The position numbers and the translations under genes are program-made. A DNA stretch of 23,576 nucleotides from an uncultured Lachnospiraceae bacterium (GTDB taxonomy: Bacteria > Bacillota > Clostridia > Lachnospirales > Lachnospiraceae): NCBI GenBank assembly GCA_900549995.1, contig URQQ01000064.1, positions 1 through 23,576 of the forward strand. Direction: 5' to 3'. Under the pieces are notes generated by a model. That model saw nothing but the letters and a program-made list of their open reading frames with translations, was not told the DNA's origin and searched no databases. Numbering within the stretch: position 1 is the first letter of the stretch; each line of letters begins with the position of its first letter. Positions 1 to 7,900 of this stretch are shown piece by piece.

Positions 1-2503
1 TCCAGATGAAACCATTCTCCATATCAAGGTTCAGGGAAATATCTTTGCCTTTTATTTCGGATAAAACAGTGGCAGGAAGTACCTTGGCACCATTCAGGGT
101 AATGGAAATGGTATCTTTTTCTTTGGAAGCCTTGATCAGATCGTTGACAGCATCCCAGCCTTTCTTCTGGAAACTTCCCTCAATATAAGGTTCCCCGTCA
201 CCAAGTTTTCCGAGGGTTTTTGTATCCTGATGTTTGCAGCGCTTACAGGTGTAAGTTATGATTCCGTCAGTTTCGGCAGTTGGTTCTGTAGTGATAACGC
301 CGTTATCATAGTCGTGGCCGTATGCGGAAATGGTGTAGCCATAGGAAAGTGTTTCATTACAGTCTTTACAGTAGGTATCTCCACTGTATCCACTGGAAGT
401 ACAGGATGGGGATGAGTAGTAACGTCCGGCTGTATGTTTGTGTTCGCATTTACTTCTGGTGATTGTATAAGTAACAGTTTCTGTTACATAATTTCCTTTA
501 TCTGTGCCATTGTAAACTGCATCGGCAGAGATAGGTTCCTCTACTTTTAATTCTTTTGATTTATCAGTGTCTTTCCATATCCAGTGTTTGGGAAGAATAG
601 TGGTGATATCGCCGACCTTTTTACAGGACCATGGAACGGTTATTTTGGTATCTGATGGTGATGGATAATTTGGTGTTTGGGCTGCTCGACTGATGATTGC
701 TTTATAATATTTTTGTGAAATCCAGGTAGCATAATTGGGATTGGAGATCCGTATAAAAATTTTGGTATTTTCTGCGTCGGTTACCGTTTTTACAGCAGGA
801 ATATCGTCGTCAGAATTCAAAATTTTCCATGTATGTTTATTATCAACACTGTATGCAATAATACTATTTTGGGGAATTGTATTTTGGTCAATAGTGATAA
901 CCGGATAAGAAATTCCATCATACGTACCTGTGTGTTCAGTGATTTTAGGGGTAAGTGTACCCGGGTTAATATCAAATTTCCAGTTTTCGTTTGTTAAATA
1001 ACCAGAAGATGCATTGTAAAAATCGCCTCCGTTTACATCAATCTTTACAATATAAGTCCCAACATCTTTAGGCTCGGTTATCTCGGTTGTTGAATCATTT
1101 TCTTTGAAATATTTTACTGTGAAGTTTACTACGCCTTTAATGGTGTCATTTACAGTAATGCTAGGAGTTTGTGAACTTCCATTATAAATAAAATTCCGCG
1201 GACCCTTAAATTCAAAAATATCACTGGTGGCATTACGTTTGGTGTTACTAAATGTACCTGATTCTGAATCTTCTGAATCAAAAATATAACTTCTTCGTTC
1301 TGTTCCAACATTTACAATATGATCTTCTCCAGTCAGCCATGCATACAGATTTGTATCAGTAGGGTTAACTGCTTGATGATTGTTAGGTTCCCATGGCTTA
1401 AGATTTTGATCAATTATTACCTTTTTAGAATTTAAATTTTCAATAGTACAACAGTAAACCTTTTCCCCGTGGTCGTTTGTTGGGGAGCTGGATACGGAAG
1501 AGGCTTTTACCGATCCGCCATTAATAATAATCTGATTACTACTGATGTCTTCTTTCGGCTCCTCCTCGGAAGATGCAGTTACCGAGCCGCCATTGATAGT
1601 AAGTGAACTACTCTTGATACCAAAATGGGTTCTGGAAGAGGCTTTTACCGATCCGCCATCAATAGTAATATTAGATTTAGTGCCGCCAATCGCACACCAT
1701 TGGTCTGAAGAGACTTTTACTAATCCACCCTTAATAGTAATATTAGAGTTATTGCCGCCAATTCCCATAGACCGGAACGAAGATGCAGTTACTGCTCCAC
1801 CCTTAATAATAATATGAAAGGCGGGGGAAAGATCGGAATTGCCACTACTACCGATTCCTGTTCCGTGTTTCGAAGAATTAGCAGTTAAACTACCATTCGT
1901 TCCAGGAGAATTATCTATTATAAGTTTAGTAGTACCGTCTATCTGCAAAGCAGCACTATTTATGTAGGTGGATTGAAGAAGGTTGCTACTTTCTAGATAT
2001 ATATATACATCAGCGTGAACAGTATTTGTTATTCGTAGTGGTGGTGTTCGATCGGCGGAGTGAATATTTACATTATTTAGATAAACCTTAACTGTTCCTG
2101 AATCAATATGATCAATTAAGATGGGAGCATCATTATTACCAGTACCATTAAATCTGTACGAACCAGCAGAAGTTATTTTCCATATACCCTTGCTAGAGTC
2201 ATAATAGTTAAGGTTAGTAATATCATTCATATCAATTCCTATAGGTTTCGTTTCGTCTGCAGTAGCCGACATAATATTTACTTCACTGCTAAATTCGGGT
2301 ACGTTCTCTGAACTGAACACAGATAATTCTTCTTCTGTTTCTTCTATTACTTCCTGATTATCATCGGAAAAGATTTCAGGAGTTTCTTCGGATACCTCTT
2401 CCAGATTCCCGGAAGTAAATTCCCCTGCAAATATAGTCTGGAGGGGCATGTTTGTGGAACACAGTGCAAGTGCCATAACCCCGGCTAATAATTTCTTTCT
2501 CAT
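1..2503 (-). CDS. Large secreted surface protein with beta-helix carbohydrate-binding-like region (C-terminus off left edge)
   Basis: The frame is open from ATG at 2503-2501 to the left edge (834 codons, no stop), after an AGGGAGG ribosome site. Residues 1-27 form a signal peptide (basic MRKK, hydrophobic core, cleavage near IFAG); the Cys in LALCS has no small residue before it, so a lipoprotein is unlikely. An acidic Glu/Ser-rich stretch follows to about 80. From about 110 (motif YRFNG, then IDSGTVKVYLNNVNI) it resembles the right-handed beta-helix carbohydrate-binding-like family of Clostridia. Five beta-helix repeats of the form ITIxGGSVKASS lie at about 230-336. Ig-like segments follow (YNGSSQTPSITV near 436). 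Cys-rich knuckles come last (C686, CKDC 712-715, CKRC 753-756). No sortase signal is visible, because the C-terminus is missing. The likely role is a cell-surface or secreted adhesin or glycan-binding protein. The ligand is unknown. Confidence 0.85.
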   Translation of the reverse strand, partial: MRKKLLAGVMALALCSTNMPLQTIFAGEFTSGNLEEVSEETPEIFSDDNQEVIEETEEELSVFSSENVPEFSSEVNIMSATADETKPIGIDMNDITNLNYYDSSKGIWKITSAGSYRFNGTGNNDAPILIDHIDSGTVKVYLNNVNIHSADRTPPLRITNTVHADVYIYLESSNLLQSTYINSAALQIDGTTKLIIDNSPGTNGSLTANSSKHGTGIGSSGNSDLSPAFHIIIKGGAVTASSFRSMGIGGNNSNITIKGGLVKVSSDQWCAIGGTKSNITIDGGSVKASSRTHFGIKSSSLTINGGSVTASSEEEPKEDISSNQIIINGGSVKASSVSSSPTNDHGEKVYCCTIENLNSKKVIIDQNLKPWEPNNHQAVNPTDTNLYAWLTGEDHIVNVGTERRSYIFDSEDSESGTFSNTKRNATSDIFEFKGPRNFIYNGSSQTPSITVNDTIKGVVNFTVKYFKENDSTTEITEPKDVGTYIVKIDVNGGDFYNASSGYLTNENWKFDINPGTLTPKITEHTGTYDGISYPVITIDQNTIPQNSIIAYSVDNKHTWKILNSDDDIPAVKTVTDAENTKIFIRISNPNYATWISQKYYKAIISRAAQTPNYPSPSDTKITVPWSCKKVGDITTILPKHWIWKDTDKSKELKVEEPISADAVYNGTDKGNYVTETVTYTITRSKCEHKHTAGRYYSSPSCTSSGYSGDTYCKDCNETLSYGYTISAYGHDYDNGVITTEPTAETDGIITYTCKRCKHQDTKTLGKLGDGEPYIEGSFQKKGWDAVNDLIKASKEKDTISITLNGAKVLPATVLSEIKGKDISLNLDMENGFIW
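1497..1820 (-). repeat. Five tandem imperfect coding repeats (beta-helix coils)
   Basis: Related units start at about 1497, 1569, 1635, 1707 and 1779 on the plus strand, spaced 72, 66, 72 and 72 bases. Each contains a variant of GAAGAGGCTTTTACCGATCC. On the coding strand each encodes one coil of the pattern xITIxGGSVKASSxx, or 22-24 residues. The spacing is always a multiple of three, so copy number can change without breaking the frame. Differences are mostly at scattered positions, and KASS alternates with TASS between units. Confidence 0.85.
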
Positions 2504-2544
2504 AAAGATCGCCTCCCTGTTATAAAATATATGTTTATAGGGAT

Positions 2545-2550
2545 ATTATA
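2545..2550 (-). promoter_or_regulatory. Candidate -10 box for the surface-protein gene
   Basis: The minus strand reads TATAAT here, about 40 bases upstream of the start at 2503. I see no good -35 box at the right distance, so this is only a candidate. The flanking 2504-2608 gap is AT-rich. Confidence 0.35.
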
Positions 2551-2585
2551 CATCATGGAATGAAATTATATAATGCCCGTTAGAA

Positions 2586-2607
2586 GGCAAAAAAGTGCCT
2601 TTTTGCC
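2586..2607 (-). terminator. Weak hairpin after the LuxR gene, possible attenuator
   Basis: GGCAAAAA (2586-2593) pairs with TTTTTGCC (2600-2607) around a six-base loop, directly after the LuxR stop codon. No U-run follows on the minus strand, so termination would be weak. Partial read-through into the surface-protein gene is possible. Confidence 0.35.
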
Positions 2608-2608
2608 A

Positions 2609-3637
2609 TTATTTATTTACAAATGGTTTCAATTCTTCGCGTTTTTCTATACCCAGCAGATGGAAAATGCGGGAAAGATAATGTTTGATCGTATTTGGTG
2701 ACAGAGACAGTTGTTTTGCGATTTCCTGATTGGTCCAGCCTTTGCTTGCGAGCATGGCTATGGAGTATTCCATAGGCGTCAGTTTATCTGTAACAGAGGA
2801 CTGAAGCTGCGGGTTATGAATGGCCATCCAACCACGACTGAAGGCAATAACTGCCTGGGAAAGCTGTCTGTAACTCTCCGGTTCTGCAGGTTTGATGCAG
2901 GCTTCAATCTGTCCAAGCATCAATCCATGATGTTCGATAAACGGTTCCAGAAATCCATCCGGTTTTGCCATGTTCCATGCTTTTATCAGAGCTTCTCTGG
3001 CCTCATCCTGCTGCTTCAGGTTGATCAGACACATAATGATCACACAGTAGAGATATTCCATGGCAACAGGGTAGCAGCCGTCAAGCATCAGAAAGACAGA
3101 CTGACATAATCCCAGTGCCCGTTTATATTCTTTGTGAAGATAAGCGTTATGAGCGAGGACATAAACTGCATAAGCGCGAAGTCCTGAAGGTAAGGAGGGC
3201 AGAAAATCCTGAAGAGGAGGAAGTCCGTCTGTGGGAAGATGCATCAGTACCATGGCCAGATAGTTGGCGAAAACACAGGAAGCCATGATTCCTTTTGGTG
3301 CAGAACTGTCTTTTGAGAGAAGAAGACATTCCTGAATATTTCTGAATCCCATTCTGGAAGCAGATAGATTGCCCAGAGTAAGATTGGAAAAAGAATATAA
3401 AAGTGCTGCGGACAGGCGAAGGCAGAGATCTTTGTCCTGGAGATAAAGTTCCGCAATATTTCTGCATTCTTCTGCACGTCCCGAGAAATAATATAATTCA
3501 GCCTGTGCAATCTGCCGTTGATCCGGATCCTGAAAATTATCCACAGTAGCCTGTGCCTGTCCGGGAGTAAAAGAACTGTTTATCAAAGGCATAAGACGGG
3601 AAAGAGCAGAATCCTGAAAATTATCTGATGAATTCAT
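2609..3637 (-). CDS. LuxR-type transcriptional regulator with helical-repeat N-terminus
   Basis: This 342-residue protein ends in a LuxR/GerE DNA-binding domain at about 285-342: LTPMEYSIAMLASKG, then TNQEIAKQLSLSPNTIKHYL, the expected recognition helix. Residues 1-270 are all-helical with Ala/Leu-rich helix pairs (for example AQAELYYFSGRAEEC and AYLHKEYKRALGLC). They resemble the TPR-like sensor region of MalT/LuxR-family regulators, but no P-loop ATPase is present, so it is not a full LAL regulator. A possible ribosome site AAGGA lies about 12 bases before the ATG. It is upstream of, and codirectional with, the surface-protein gene, 105 bases away; regulation of that gene is a reasonable guess only. 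It is separated from the fructokinase gene by a terminator, so it probably has its own promoter, which I could not place. Confidence 0.85.
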   Translation of the reverse strand: MNSSDNFQDSALSRLMPLINSSFTPGQAQATVDNFQDPDQRQIAQAELYYFSGRAEECRNIAELYLQDKDLCLRLSAALLYSFSNLTLGNLSASRMGFRNIQECLLLSKDSSAPKGIMASCVFANYLAMVLMHLPTDGLPPLQDFLPSLPSGLRAYAVYVLAHNAYLHKEYKRALGLCQSVFLMLDGCYPVAMEYLYCVIIMCLINLKQQDEAREALIKAWNMAKPDGFLEPFIEHHGLMLGQIEACIKPAEPESYRQLSQAVIAFSRGWMAIHNPQLQSSVTDKLTPMEYSIAMLASKGWTNQEIAKQLSLSPNTIKHYLSRIFHLLGIEKREELKPFVNK

Positions 3638-3717
3638 TATAAAAACACATCCTTATATAATAGTAACAAACCGGAACCGGTATCAGCGTAAACAGTCCGG
3701 TGTAAATATGGGAATTA

Positions 3718-3754
3718 AAATGAAGCCCTGTCTGGCAGTGCAGCGGGCTTCATT
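3718..3754 (-). terminator. Rho-independent terminator of the fructokinase gene
   Basis: AATGAAGCCC (3719-3728) pairs perfectly with GGGCTTCATT (3745-3754). On the minus strand the stem is followed by TTTTAATT. It lies about 25 bases past the fructokinase stop. Confidence 0.85.
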
Positions 3755-3776
3755 ATTGTCTGTTAAGGAAATAAAA

Positions 3777-4751
3777 TTAACATCCTCTTGATTTCATAAA
3801 GTCAAGAACCTCTTCTTTGGTGGACATAACGCGAAGAGCACCCTTGCGTGTGGTGATCAGAGAAGCTGCCGCATTTGCGAATGTGAGCAGTTCTTTTAAG
3901 TTCTCTTCTGTCAGATTGTCCAGACCATGTTCCAGAACATAGTTTAAGGAACTTGCGCAGAAGGTATCGCCTGCACCTGTTGTCTCGATAGTCTTTTCCT
4001 GAAGGAAAGGAGCAGCCTCCACTTTCATGTCTTTGTAGTAAGCGCGGCTTCCGTCTTTTCCAAGTGTGATAAGGATAAGCGGAATGTTGTATTTCTCTTT
4101 CAGAAGTGCGGCACCCTTGTCATAGTCTGTAGTTCCGAACAGGAATTCAACTTCATTATCTGAGATTTTCAGAATATCACATTTACCAAGGCCGTATTCG
4201 ATCTCTGCCTTTGCGTCATCCAGAGATTTCCATAATGGCGGGCGAAGGTTCGGGTCGAAGCTGACGATACATCCGGCTTCTTTTGCAACATCGATGGCAT
4301 AGCGGGTTGCTTCGCGTACTCCTTCGTGAGTGGAAGAAAGAGTTCCGAAGTGGAAGATTCTGGAATCTCTGATCAGGTCTTCCTGGATTTCGTCTTTGGT
4401 AAGCATCATATCTGCACCCGGGTTACGGTAGAAGGAGAAATCTCTGTCTCCGTCAGGATAAGTATGTACAAAGGCAAGTGTTGTGTGTACCTCGTTGTCG
4501 ATTACAAGGTTGCGGGTGTCGATCCCTACTTCCTCTACGGCATTCTTAAGCTGGGTTCCGAACATGTCGTTTCCGACTTTGCCGATGAATGCAGTTTTTT
4601 TGCCAAGCTTCTCAAGCATTGCAAGCACGTTGCATGGAGCACCGCCCGGATTGGCTTCCAGTATCGGATTTCCCTGTGCGCTGTTACCGTTTTCAGTAAA
4701 GTCAATCAATAATTCGCCTAATGCGGTTACGTCAAAGGCTTTGTTTCCCAT
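3777..4751 (-). CDS. scrK: Fructokinase, PfkB/ribokinase family
   Basis: This sugar kinase most likely phosphorylates fructose to fructose 6-phosphate with ATP in the cytoplasm. From the chosen start it has 324 residues, a normal PfkB length. The first family signature is GGAPCNVLAMLEKLG (36-50), followed by AFIGKVGNDMFG. The second signature is TTGAGDTFCAS (257-267), where D262 is the catalytic base and GAG forms the anion hole. The substrate region GDRDFSFYRNPGADMML (101-117) is typical of bacterial fructokinases. The frame is open to 4853, but ATG at 4751 follows a perfect AGGAGG eight bases upstream and gives the family N-terminus (MGNKAFDVTALGELLIDF), so the 34-residue extension is rejected. 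It is monocistronic, divergent from the GlgB paralogue, with a TTGACA promoter and a terminator. A related sugar (2-keto-3-deoxygluconate, for example) cannot be fully excluded. Confidence 0.93.
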   Translation of the reverse strand: MGNKAFDVTALGELLIDFTENGNSAQGNPILEANPGGAPCNVLAMLEKLGKKTAFIGKVGNDMFGTQLKNAVEEVGIDTRNLVIDNEVHTTLAFVHTYPDGDRDFSFYRNPGADMMLTKDEIQEDLIRDSRIFHFGTLSSTHEGVREATRYAIDVAKEAGCIVSFDPNLRPPLWKSLDDAKAEIEYGLGKCDILKISDNEVEFLFGTTDYDKGAALLKEKYNIPLILITLGKDGSRAYYKDMKVEAAPFLQEKTIETTGAGDTFCASSLNYVLEHGLDNLTEENLKELLTFANAAASLITTRKGALRVMSTKEEVLDFMKSRGC

Positions 4752-4824
4752 TTTGTATCCTCCTTGTTGTGATGGAAAGAAGCATAGTATCCGGAACAAG
4801 ATTCTTTCCATAGTTAATAACATA

Positions 4825-4853
4825 AATTTAGCGCAGGAAAGGGAATTTGTCAA
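4825..4853 (-). promoter_or_regulatory. Sigma-A-type promoter for fructokinase
   Basis: The minus strand reads TTGACA (4853-4848), a 17-base spacer, then TAAATT (4830-4825). It lies about 75 bases upstream of the chosen start, inside the frame extension that was rejected. That supports the downstream start. Confidence 0.6.
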
Positions 4854-4914
4854 ACAATTTTCTTTATTTTTTTGTGCAAAGATGCTAAAATAAACATAAC
4901 TTGATTTGTTATTG

Positions 4915-4943
4915 TTTACAGGTGACGTTTAATGTACCATAAA
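4915..4943 (+). promoter_or_regulatory. Candidate promoter for the GlgB paralogue
   Basis: TTTACA (4915-4920), a 17-base spacer, then CATAAA (4938-4943). It sits back-to-back with the fructokinase promoter. A small inverted repeat, CGGT..ACCG, follows in the leader before GGGGAGG. Confidence 0.4.
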
Positions 4944-5004
4944 TACGCTGCCGGTAAGGGTAACCGATCATCGTATTTCTGACAATCGGGGAGGTAACAC
5001 AGCT

Positions 5005-7305
5005 ATGGACGAAAAAGTATACGGCTATATGGACTGGCCGAGGATTGAAGCTATTGTGTATGGAGAGGAAACTGCTCCCAGAGATGTGATGGGACCAAGG
5101 ATCACGCAGGACGGAGTTCTTATTCAGGGATTTTTTCCTGATGCAGAAGAGGTAAGTGTAATCAGCGGAAAGAAAACCTATGTCTGCGAGAAAGAGGACG
5201 AGGCCGGATATTTTGCAGTATTGCTTCCTGTACGCAAGGTGCCGGAATACAGATTTCTTATAAAAATGGGAGAGACAGAGACAGAATGTTATGATCCCTA
5301 TGCTTTTCCATGCCAGATCACAGAGGAAGAGGAGAAGGCTTTCTGCGCAGGTGTTTATTATGAGGCATATAAGAAGCTGGGTGCGCATCCTGTGGAGATT
5401 AAAGGAGTGAAAGGTACTCTTTTTGCTGTCTGGGCTCCGAATGCAGTAAGTGTAAATATCGCAGGTGATTTTAATGGATGGATCGGACGTGCAACTATTA
5501 TGCATCGTATGCCTATGTCCGGTATCTTTGAGCTGTTTGTACCCGGGGTAGAGGCAGGAACACACTATAAATATGAAATTAAAGTCAAAGGCGGCGAAGT
5601 TCTGTTAAAGGCTGATCCTTATGGGAACAGTGCAGAGCATGATCCTGAGGGAGCATCTGTGGTAGCAGATGTAAGTGCTTTTCAGTGGAATGACGGAGAC
5701 TGGATGAAGGAGCGTTCCAGATTTGATGACAGGAAACAGCCGGTTTCTATATATGAAACATCTCTGGAGGAATGGAAATCCGCTGAGGAACTGGTGGAAT
5801 TTCTTGCAGAGGAAGATTTTACCCATGTGGAACTTCATCCTGTGATGGAATACCTGGATGATATTACAGGTGGTTATTCTACATATGCATATTATGCACC
5901 TACTTCCAGATTTGGAAGCGTGGCGGATTTTCAGAAGCTGGTAGATGAACTGCATCAGGCAGGGGTCGGTGTGATCCTGGACTGGACACCTGCACAGTTC
6001 CCGCGTTATGCCTCCGGTCTGGAGAAATTTGACGGAACACCTCTTTATGAGAGACAGAATCCGGCAGAAGCCATTCATCCGTTCTGGGGAACATTGCTCT
6101 ATAATTACGGAAGCCCGATGGTGAAGGACTTTCTGATCTCCAATGCCTGCTTCTGGGCTGAGGTCTACCATGCTGACGGTCTGCGTATGGACGATGTGGA
6201 TGCCATGCTGTATCTGGATTATGGCAGAAATCCGGGAGAGTGGACACCTAATATTTACGGAACCAATGAAAATCTGGATGCTCTGGAATTTCTGAAGCAT
6301 CTGAATTCTGTGATAAAGGAGAGAAATCCCGGATTGCTTTTAGTTGCTCAGGAGAACGGACTCTGGCCGGAGCTGACAGACAGTGTGGGAAATGACCATC
6401 TGGGATTTGACTATAAATGGAGTGGCGGATGGACAAAAGATCTGCTTGAATATCTGAGCAAGGATCCTATTGAGAGAAAGAATTACCATGATCAGCTGAC
6501 TATGTCCATGCTTTATGCATACTGCGAACATTATATTCTGACGCTTGGCAGCAGGGATGTTGGTACATTGAAGGATTTCGCGGATAAGCTGCCGGGAAGT
6601 GAAGAACAGAAGAATGCGCAGATCAGAGAGGCTTATGCTTATATGATGCTTCATCCGGGATGCAAGATGATGGCACCGGATAAAGATATGCCAAAGGAAC
6701 TGGAAGTATTTGTCAAAGACCTCAATAATATGTATCTTGCTCATCCTGCACTTTATCAGCTGGATGATGAATATGATGGATTTGAATGGGTTCAGCTGAT
6801 GAAGTATGAGGAGAATGTGATCGCATTCATGAGAAAGACAGAGAAACCGGAAGAAACTATTCTGGCTGTCTGCAATTTCGCGGCAATCCCATATGAAAAC
6901 TACAATGTGGGAGTTCCTTTTGCCGGCAAATATAAAGAAATCTTTAACAGTGATGATAAAAAGTATGGTGGTAATGGTGTAGTAAATACGAGAGTTAAAG
7001 CAGCGAAGAAGGCTGAGTGTGATGAGAGAGAGTATTCCATCACATTGAAGCTTCCGGCACTTGGCGTGGCAGTCTTTACCTGCACTCCGGAAGAAACTGA
7101 GAAAAAGCCTGCTGCTGAGCACAGCCAGATCAAGAAATCCATCACCAAGACAAGAACTGTACGAAAGGCTGCCGGGAAAACAAAAGCGGCTGTAAAAACT
7201 GCAGTGAAACCGGTGACGAAAAAGGTGACAAAAGAAGCACCCCAAATAGTGAATAAAACGGAGGAGAAAATACCGGTCAAAAAGGACTTGACAGAGAAGA
7301 AATAA
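5005..7305 (+). CDS. Degenerate 1,4-alpha-glucan branching enzyme paralogue (GH13, GlgB-like) with Lys/Ala-rich tail
   Basis: A 766-residue protein clearly of the GlgB family. A CBM48-type segment (GTLFAVWAPNAVSVNIAGDF, 137-156) precedes a GH13 barrel with GlgB hallmarks: YYAPTSRFGS (296-305), FDGTPLYE (342-349), WGTLLYNYG (361-369), DGLRMDDVDAMLYLDY (391-406), LGFDYKWSGGW (466-476) and PALYQLDDEYDGFEW (581-595). The nucleophile position D396 is kept. By motif alignment the acid/base position in AEES reads AQEN (Q449), LSHDEV reads LGSRDV (R517 at the third carboxylate, S516 at the His), and the DWVPxHF His is Gln331. It is therefore probably inactive or altered in chemistry: a glycan-binding or scaffolding protein is an inference. 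Residues 697-766 form a Lys/Ala/Thr-rich histone-H1-like tail absent from normal GlgB. The start is ATG after GGGGAGG. No other glg gene is adjacent. Confidence 0.88.
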   Translation: MDEKVYGYMDWPRIEAIVYGEETAPRDVMGPRITQDGVLIQGFFPDAEEVSVISGKKTYVCEKEDEAGYFAVLLPVRKVPEYRFLIKMGETETECYDPYAFPCQITEEEEKAFCAGVYYEAYKKLGAHPVEIKGVKGTLFAVWAPNAVSVNIAGDFNGWIGRATIMHRMPMSGIFELFVPGVEAGTHYKYEIKVKGGEVLLKADPYGNSAEHDPEGASVVADVSAFQWNDGDWMKERSRFDDRKQPVSIYETSLEEWKSAEELVEFLAEEDFTHVELHPVMEYLDDITGGYSTYAYYAPTSRFGSVADFQKLVDELHQAGVGVILDWTPAQFPRYASGLEKFDGTPLYERQNPAEAIHPFWGTLLYNYGSPMVKDFLISNACFWAEVYHADGLRMDDVDAMLYLDYGRNPGEWTPNIYGTNENLDALEFLKHLNSVIKERNPGLLLVAQENGLWPELTDSVGNDHLGFDYKWSGGWTKDLLEYLSKDPIERKNYHDQLTMSMLYAYCEHYILTLGSRDVGTLKDFADKLPGSEEQKNAQIREAYAYMMLHPGCKMMAPDKDMPKELEVFVKDLNNMYLAHPALYQLDDEYDGFEWVQLMKYEENVIAFMRKTEKPEETILAVCNFAAIPYENYNVGVPFAGKYKEIFNSDDKKYGGNGVVNTRVKAAKKAECDEREYSITLKLPALGVAVFTCTPEETEKKPAAEHSQIKKSITKTRTVRKAAGKTKAAVKTAVKPVTKKVTKEAPQIVNKTEEKIPVKKDLTEKK

Positions 7306-7314
7306 TATTATAAA
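7288..7314 (+). promoter_or_regulatory. Candidate promoter for tRNA-Thr inside the end of the upstream CDS
   Basis: TTGACA (7288-7293) lies within the last codons of the GlgB paralogue, and TATAAA (7309-7314) lies just past its stop. The spacer is 15 bases, shorter than ideal. Predicted transcription would start at about 7320, at the base of the next hairpin. Confidence 0.5.
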
Positions 7315-7318
7315 CTAA

Positions 7319-7363
7319 ATGCTGTGGCTGTCAGAATTATCAATTTCTGACAGATTACAGCAT
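7319..7363 (+). other. Long stem-loop immediately 5' of the tRNA
   Basis: ATGCTGT (7319-7325) pairs with ACAGCAT (7357-7363), and CTGTCAGAA (7328-7336) pairs with TTCTGACAG (7345-7353), separated by a small internal loop. No U-run follows. It could be a terminator-like end for the upstream gene or the 5' leader of the tRNA precursor. Confidence 0.7.
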
Positions 7364-7365
7364 AA

Positions 7366-7438
7366 GCTGAAATAGCTCAGTCGGTAGAGCACTTCACTCG
7401 TAATGAAGGGGTCGTGAGTTCGAGTCTCATTTTCAGCT
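7366..7438 (+). tRNA. tRNA-Thr (anticodon CGT)
   Basis: A complete cloverleaf can be folded. The acceptor GCTGAAA (7366-7372) pairs with TTTCAGC (7431-7437). The D-arm is GCTC/GAGC. The anticodon stem CTTCA/TGAAG encloses the loop CTCGTAA, with CGT at 7399-7401. The T-arm GTGAG-TTCGAGT-CTCAT has one wobble pair. The discriminator base is T, and CCA is not encoded. It reads ACG threonine codons. Confidence 0.95.
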
Positions 7439-7443
7439 TGTTT

Positions 7444-7480
7444 AAAAAGCTTCTAAAACTAAGAGTTTTGGGAGCTTTTT
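7444..7480 (+). terminator. Rho-independent terminator after tRNA-Thr
   Basis: A 17-base-pair hairpin starts six bases after the tRNA: 7444-7460 pairs fully (three G-T pairs) with 7464-7480 around the loop AAG, and its 3' arm ends in TTTTT. Confidence 0.85.
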
Positions 7481-7534
7481 GTATGACAATAGAATTTCAT
7501 ATTTTATTGTATAAATCTGAAGGGAGGAAAGGCA

Positions 7535-7759
7535 ATGGCAGAAGAAAAGAAAATTGTATGTATGGTAACTTCATACAAAAAAGGAACCATTGCTGTTTCC
7601 CATGCAGGAGTGCGTTCTGACTGGATGGAGCAGGACGGACCAGCAGATTGTGTAAGAGAGAAGATATTTGCCGTTGGATGGAAAATTCGTCCAGGGGCTG
7701 TTTTTGCTTATAGAAAAACAACAGAGAGATACGGACATTATCTGATCAGCGGGTTGTAA
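7535..7759 (+). CDS. Small protein of unknown function (74 residues)
   Basis: The ATG at 7535 is preceded by a strong GGGAGGAAAGGC ribosome site, which supports real translation. The product starts MAEEKKIVCMVTSYKKG and contains WMEQDGPADCVREKIFAVGW and RYGHYLISGL. It has two Cys and several aromatic residues, with no signal peptide, membrane segment or recognised motif. It stands alone between the tRNA terminator and the transporter run, on the same strand. The following 141-base gap (7760-7900) is AT-rich and has no convincing terminator, so read-through into potA is possible. I do not recognise the family. Confidence 0.65.
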   Translation: MAEEKKIVCMVTSYKKGTIAVSHAGVRSDWMEQDGPADCVREKIFAVGWKIRPGAVFAYRKTTERYGHYLISGL

Positions 7760-7900
7760 AATCCTCAGGTATGTGTCTGTATCTTTTTGTACTTATACAA
7801 ATATATGAGTATTTAACTGTAAAACAGTCGCTTATGTGGAATTTTATAACTAAAAGCAGATGATTTTATCTGTCTGATCTCACAGGAAAGGAGAATACTA

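Noticed and set aside
1497..1820. CRISPR-like array
   Set aside because: The repeats are imperfect, lie in frame inside a coding region, and have no unique spacers. They are protein repeats.
4752..4853. Upstream extension of the fructokinase frame (34 residues)
   Set aside because: The extension is unlike the family N-terminus, contains the TTGACA promoter, and lacks a ribosome site, while ATG at 4751 has a perfect AGGAGG.
6340..7245. Long minus-strand open frame of about 300 codons under the GlgB paralogue
   Set aside because: It lies wholly opposite a gene with clear family motifs, has Cys/His/Ile-rich random composition and no ribosome site, so it is a shadow.
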